Positions 6,558 through 7,905 of a stretch of DNA of 7,905 nucleotides are shown one piece after another (the stretch's first letter is position 1; every line of letters starts with the position of its first letter). This stretch comes from JACZXQ01 sp036986155. Lineage in GTDB: Bacteria; Gemmatimonadota; Gemmatimonadetes; Longimicrobiales; Gaopeijiaceae. The notes beneath the pieces are model-generated. The model was not told where the DNA came from. It was given only the letters and a program-made list of their open reading frames with translations, and searched no databases. A program made the translations under genes and the position numbers. Location: positions 1 through 7,905 of the forward strand of contig BTRA01000133.1 in assembly GCA_036986155.1 (NCBI GenBank), written 5' to 3'.

Positions 6558-6878
6558 CCAATAGTAATCAAAGAGACCTCGATATTCACGAAGAGAGTCG
6601 AGCAGCTGTTGGATCCTGAGTCGTTGCGACTTCTGCAGTTGAGGCTCGTGGCGGAGCCCGGGGCAGGTGCCGTCGTTAGGGGAACCGGAGGGTTGAGGAA
6701 GATCAGATGGCAGGGATCGGGTCGCGGAAAGCGCGGCGGAGTCCGGGTCATATACTACTTAGCACGAGAAGACGAGGTGATTTTGCTGCTCCTGATCTAT
6801 GGGAAGAACGAGCGAGATGACCTCACGCCAAGACAGAAGGCCATCCTGAAGGGGTTGGTCGAGGAGGAATTCTCATGA
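6546..6878 (+). CDS. higB: HigB2-type toxin (RelE superfamily) of a toxin-antitoxin pair
   Basis: A 110-aa RelE-fold toxin, full length for the HigB2/YgjN-like branch, whose members cleave mRNA at the ribosome. Recognisable family blocks are ETSIFTKRVEQLL (about 10-22), GTGGLRKIRW (about 46-55), GRGKRGGVRVIYY (about 59-71) and LLLIYGKNERDDLTPRQKAI (about 81-100). The basic GRGKRGG block and the YGKNERDDLT block carry the residues expected near the active site. ATG 6546 is the only good start: the family N-terminus begins nearby and no other start codon lies between. No Shine-Dalgarno is visible, and the ATG lies in the right arm of an inverted repeat, so expression is probably low and tightly controlled. 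The stop overlaps the antitoxin start (ATGA). By eye the gene is AT-richer than the permeases, consistent with acquisition. No disabling mutation is seen. Confidence 0.9.
   Translation: MAYYPIVIKETSIFTKRVEQLLDPESLRLLQLRLVAEPGAGAVVRGTGGLRKIRWQGSGRGKRGGVRVIYYLAREDEVILLLLIYGKNERDDLTPRQKAILKGLVEEEFS
6862..6867 (+). promoter_or_regulatory. Strong ribosome binding site of higA
   Basis: AGGAGG lies 7 nt before ATG 6875, inside the 3' end of higB. It is the best ribosome site in the window and contrasts with the toxin, which has none. This favours excess antitoxin from the shared mRNA. Confidence 0.7.
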
Positions 6879-7162
6879 ACGACGATCTCTTCAACGAACT
6901 CGTAGCAAGCGTGCGCGAGGGAGGTGCAATTCTCGGGGGCAAGACCGACGTCTTCCGCCCCATCGTGGGAGAGGAGCTTGATGTGGCCGCTATTCGGGAC
7001 GAGTACGGACTGTCGCAAGCGAAGTTTGCCGCGCTGCTCGGGATCAGCGTGCGGACTCTGCAGAACTGGGAACAGCGACGGAGGCAGCCACAGGGCCCGG
7101 CACGTGTTCTCCTCAAGGTAGCGGCCAGACACCCTAAGGCCATTCTCGACACTGTGAGATAG
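6875..7162 (+). CDS. higA: HTH antitoxin (NadS/HigA-like, XRE family)
   Basis: A 95-aa antitoxin and DNA-binding repressor paired with the upstream toxin. The N-terminal region (DLFNELVASVREGGAILGGK, about 4-23) is typical of NadS-like proteins and probably contacts the toxin. An XRE helix-turn-helix follows at about 36-70, with DVAAIRDEYGLSQAKFAALL and GISVRTLQNWEQRRRQP. The C-terminal helix (GPARVLLKVAARHPKAIL) is also family-typical. Its start overlaps the toxin stop by 4 bp (ATGA), giving translational coupling in the toxin-first order characteristic of higBA. It probably represses the operon through the dyad at 6522-6553. NadS is the closest-looking family name; functionally it would be called HigA. 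Confidence 0.9.
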   Translation: MNDDLFNELVASVREGGAILGGKTDVFRPIVGEELDVAAIRDEYGLSQAKFAALLGISVRTLQNWEQRRRQPQGPARVLLKVAARHPKAILDTVR

Positions 7163-7286
7163 TTCACGCGTTTCCCGCCGGAACGCCTCTGTCGCTTTGG
7201 CGTGCCATTAGCGACACGCGTCGCATATGCATCGCGAACGGGGCGGTTAGCTGATAAGCTTCGGGAGGAATCCGTTAGCAGACATG
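7163..7286. other. Intergenic stretch after higA with competing small stems
   Basis: No gene is seen. TGTCGC (7190-7195) pairs with GCGACA (7211-7216), and ACGCC (7183-7187) pairs with GGCGT (7199-7203); the two stems exclude each other. ACGCGT occurs at 7166-7171 and 7216-7221. GCATATGC (7223-7230) is an 8-bp palindrome. GTTAGC occurs twice (7246-7251 and 7274-7279). None has a T-run or matches an integron attC core. One of the stems may help end higBA transcription. Confidence 0.3.
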
Positions 7287-7328
7287 CCTTGAGTGGCACA
7301 ACTACAAGCTAGATGGTGCCGCGCAAGG
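7287..7328. terminator. Imperfect hairpin between convergent higA and the TPR gene
   Basis: The 13-position arms 7287-7299 (CCTTGAGTGGCAC) and 7316-7328 (GTGCCGCGCAAGG) pair throughout except for one A-G mismatch and one G-T wobble. The 16-nt loop can itself form CTA/TAG. It starts 17 nt past the minus-strand stop at 7345 and 125 nt past the higA stop, so it may act as a terminator, mainly for the minus-strand gene. No T-run follows on either strand, so a rho-independent label is uncertain. Confidence 0.4.
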
Positions 7329-7344
7329 GTAGTCGTCGAGGTGC

Positions 7345-7905
7345 TTAGGACCCCCCGTCTGGCAAGGGCAGACCGTAGCGCGCTGCCAAGGCCCTATAGC
7401 GGTCGGTGGAGGTAAGGGGGCGCAGCCGTTCGATCGAAGATGCCAGGAGCGCGCCCGCAGAACGACTACGCATCCCATCTTCCAGAAACTCGAACGCACG
7501 CTCCTCATCCCCAACAGCGAGCCAGCCGACGGCCAACAGTTCCGGAGGTACGCTCGGCTCGATGCCCCCGTCGTCACTGAGCGGTTCCAGTTTTGCCCGC
7601 GCTTCGGCAGTGCGCCCCTGGTCCGCGAGGTAGGTGGCGTATCCAATGGACGGACGGCCCAGGATACGCTCCGAGCTCTCGAACTGCTCAAGGGCCTCGG
7701 CGTCGCGACCGAGCGCCGCGTAGGACAGTCCAACCAAGCGGTCGATGTAAACGAAGTCAGAGCTTAGACGAGTTGCTACCTCCTGGGTGGTCACAGCCTC
7801 TGCGTGTTTTCCCATTACGCTGCTACAGAAGCTTTGCCAGGAGGGCCAGAATGGGTTCAGCGGGTCGACCCGATGAGCGTCGCGCAAAGGACCACACCCG
7901 TCGGG
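7345..7905 (-). CDS. TPR-repeat protein, C-terminal 186 residues (5' end outside window)
   Basis: Open from the right edge to the stop at 7345, with no in-frame stop. Only the C-terminal part of a larger protein is present; the 5' portion lies beyond the window. The sequence looks like degenerate tetratricopeptide helices: RVDPLNPFWPSWQSFCSSVM, then IDRLVGLSYAALGRDAEALE, IGYATYLADQGRTAEARAKL and LAVGWLAVGDEERAFEFLED. It ends with IERLRPLTSTDRYRALAARY and GLP, near the stop. That closing 'arrangement of last helix, Leu-Arg-Pro-Leu, Arg-Tyr, Gly-Leu-Pro' is common at the C-terminus of large TPR proteins in Acidobacteriota and Gemmatimonadota, where the N-terminus may be a Ser/Thr kinase, a winged-helix DNA-binding domain or a TolB-like domain. 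Which one applies here cannot be seen. It converges with higA and is not part of that operon. Confidence 0.8.
   Translation of the reverse strand, partial: PDGCGPLRDAHRVDPLNPFWPSWQSFCSSVMGKHAEAVTTQEVATRLSSDFVYIDRLVGLSYAALGRDAEALEQFESSERILGRPSIGYATYLADQGRTAEARAKLEPLSDDGGIEPSVPPELLAVGWLAVGDEERAFEFLEDGMRSRSAGALLASSIERLRPLTSTDRYRALAARYGLPLPDGGS

Noticed and set aside
6797..7299. Minus-strand open frames opposite higA
   Set aside because: Low-complexity Ser/Arg-rich shadows of the antitoxin gene, without ribosome sites or domains.
6449..7344. Integron cassette with attC sites next to an IntI
   Set aside because: No RYYYAAC ... GTTRRRY pair was found in the intergenic regions (nearest are GTTAGCT, GTTAGCA and GTTAACT, all mismatching), and the recombinase lacks the IntI-specific insertion.

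Overview
This is a GC-rich bacterial window with densely packed genes. It pairs PadR-family repressors with FtsX/MacB-like permeases that lack an ATPase of their own (ADOP, 'acidobacterial duplicated orphan permease'). That gene pair is very common in Acidobacteriota and Gemmatimonadota. The C-terminal style of the TPR protein at the right edge fits the same groups. The phylum is an inference from gene content, not something the sequence proves.

Left part (1-5471): two paralogous PadR-ADOP modules lie head to head. The minus-strand module is padR-A (2298 down to 1945) overlapping ADOP-A (1948 down past base 1, so its C-terminus is outside the window). The plus-strand module is padR-B (2446-2826) overlapping ADOP-B (2826-5471, complete, 881 aa). 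In both modules the regulator stop and the permease start share bases (GTGA and TGATG), so each pair looks translationally coupled. The 147-bp divergent spacer (2299-2445) holds one palindrome near each padR start: 2330-2351 for padR-A, and 2436-2454 across the padR-B start codon. These are the likely operators for auto-regulation or cross-regulation. No ABC ATPase gene is present here.

Middle (5472-7162): a complete tyrosine recombinase (5573-6448) has the full R-K-H-R-H-Y catalytic set. It is followed on the same strand by a HigB2-type toxin (6546-6878) and a NadS/HigA-type HTH antitoxin (6875-7162) in toxin-first order with an ATGA overlap. A perfect 10-bp inverted repeat covers the toxin start codon and is a good operator candidate. 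The toxin has no visible Shine-Dalgarno, while the antitoxin has a perfect AGGAGG. By eye the toxin gene is AT-richer than its neighbours. A recombinase next to a toxin-antitoxin pair suggests an acquired island, but I found no integron attC sites and no flanking attachment repeats.

Right part (7163-7905): a 182-bp intergenic stretch with several stem-loops, including a strong imperfect hairpin at 7287-7328. It separates higA from a convergent minus-strand gene (7345 to the right edge) encoding the C-terminal end of a TPR-type protein whose N-terminus is outside the window.

No tRNA, rRNA, CRISPR array or insertion-sequence transposase was recognised.
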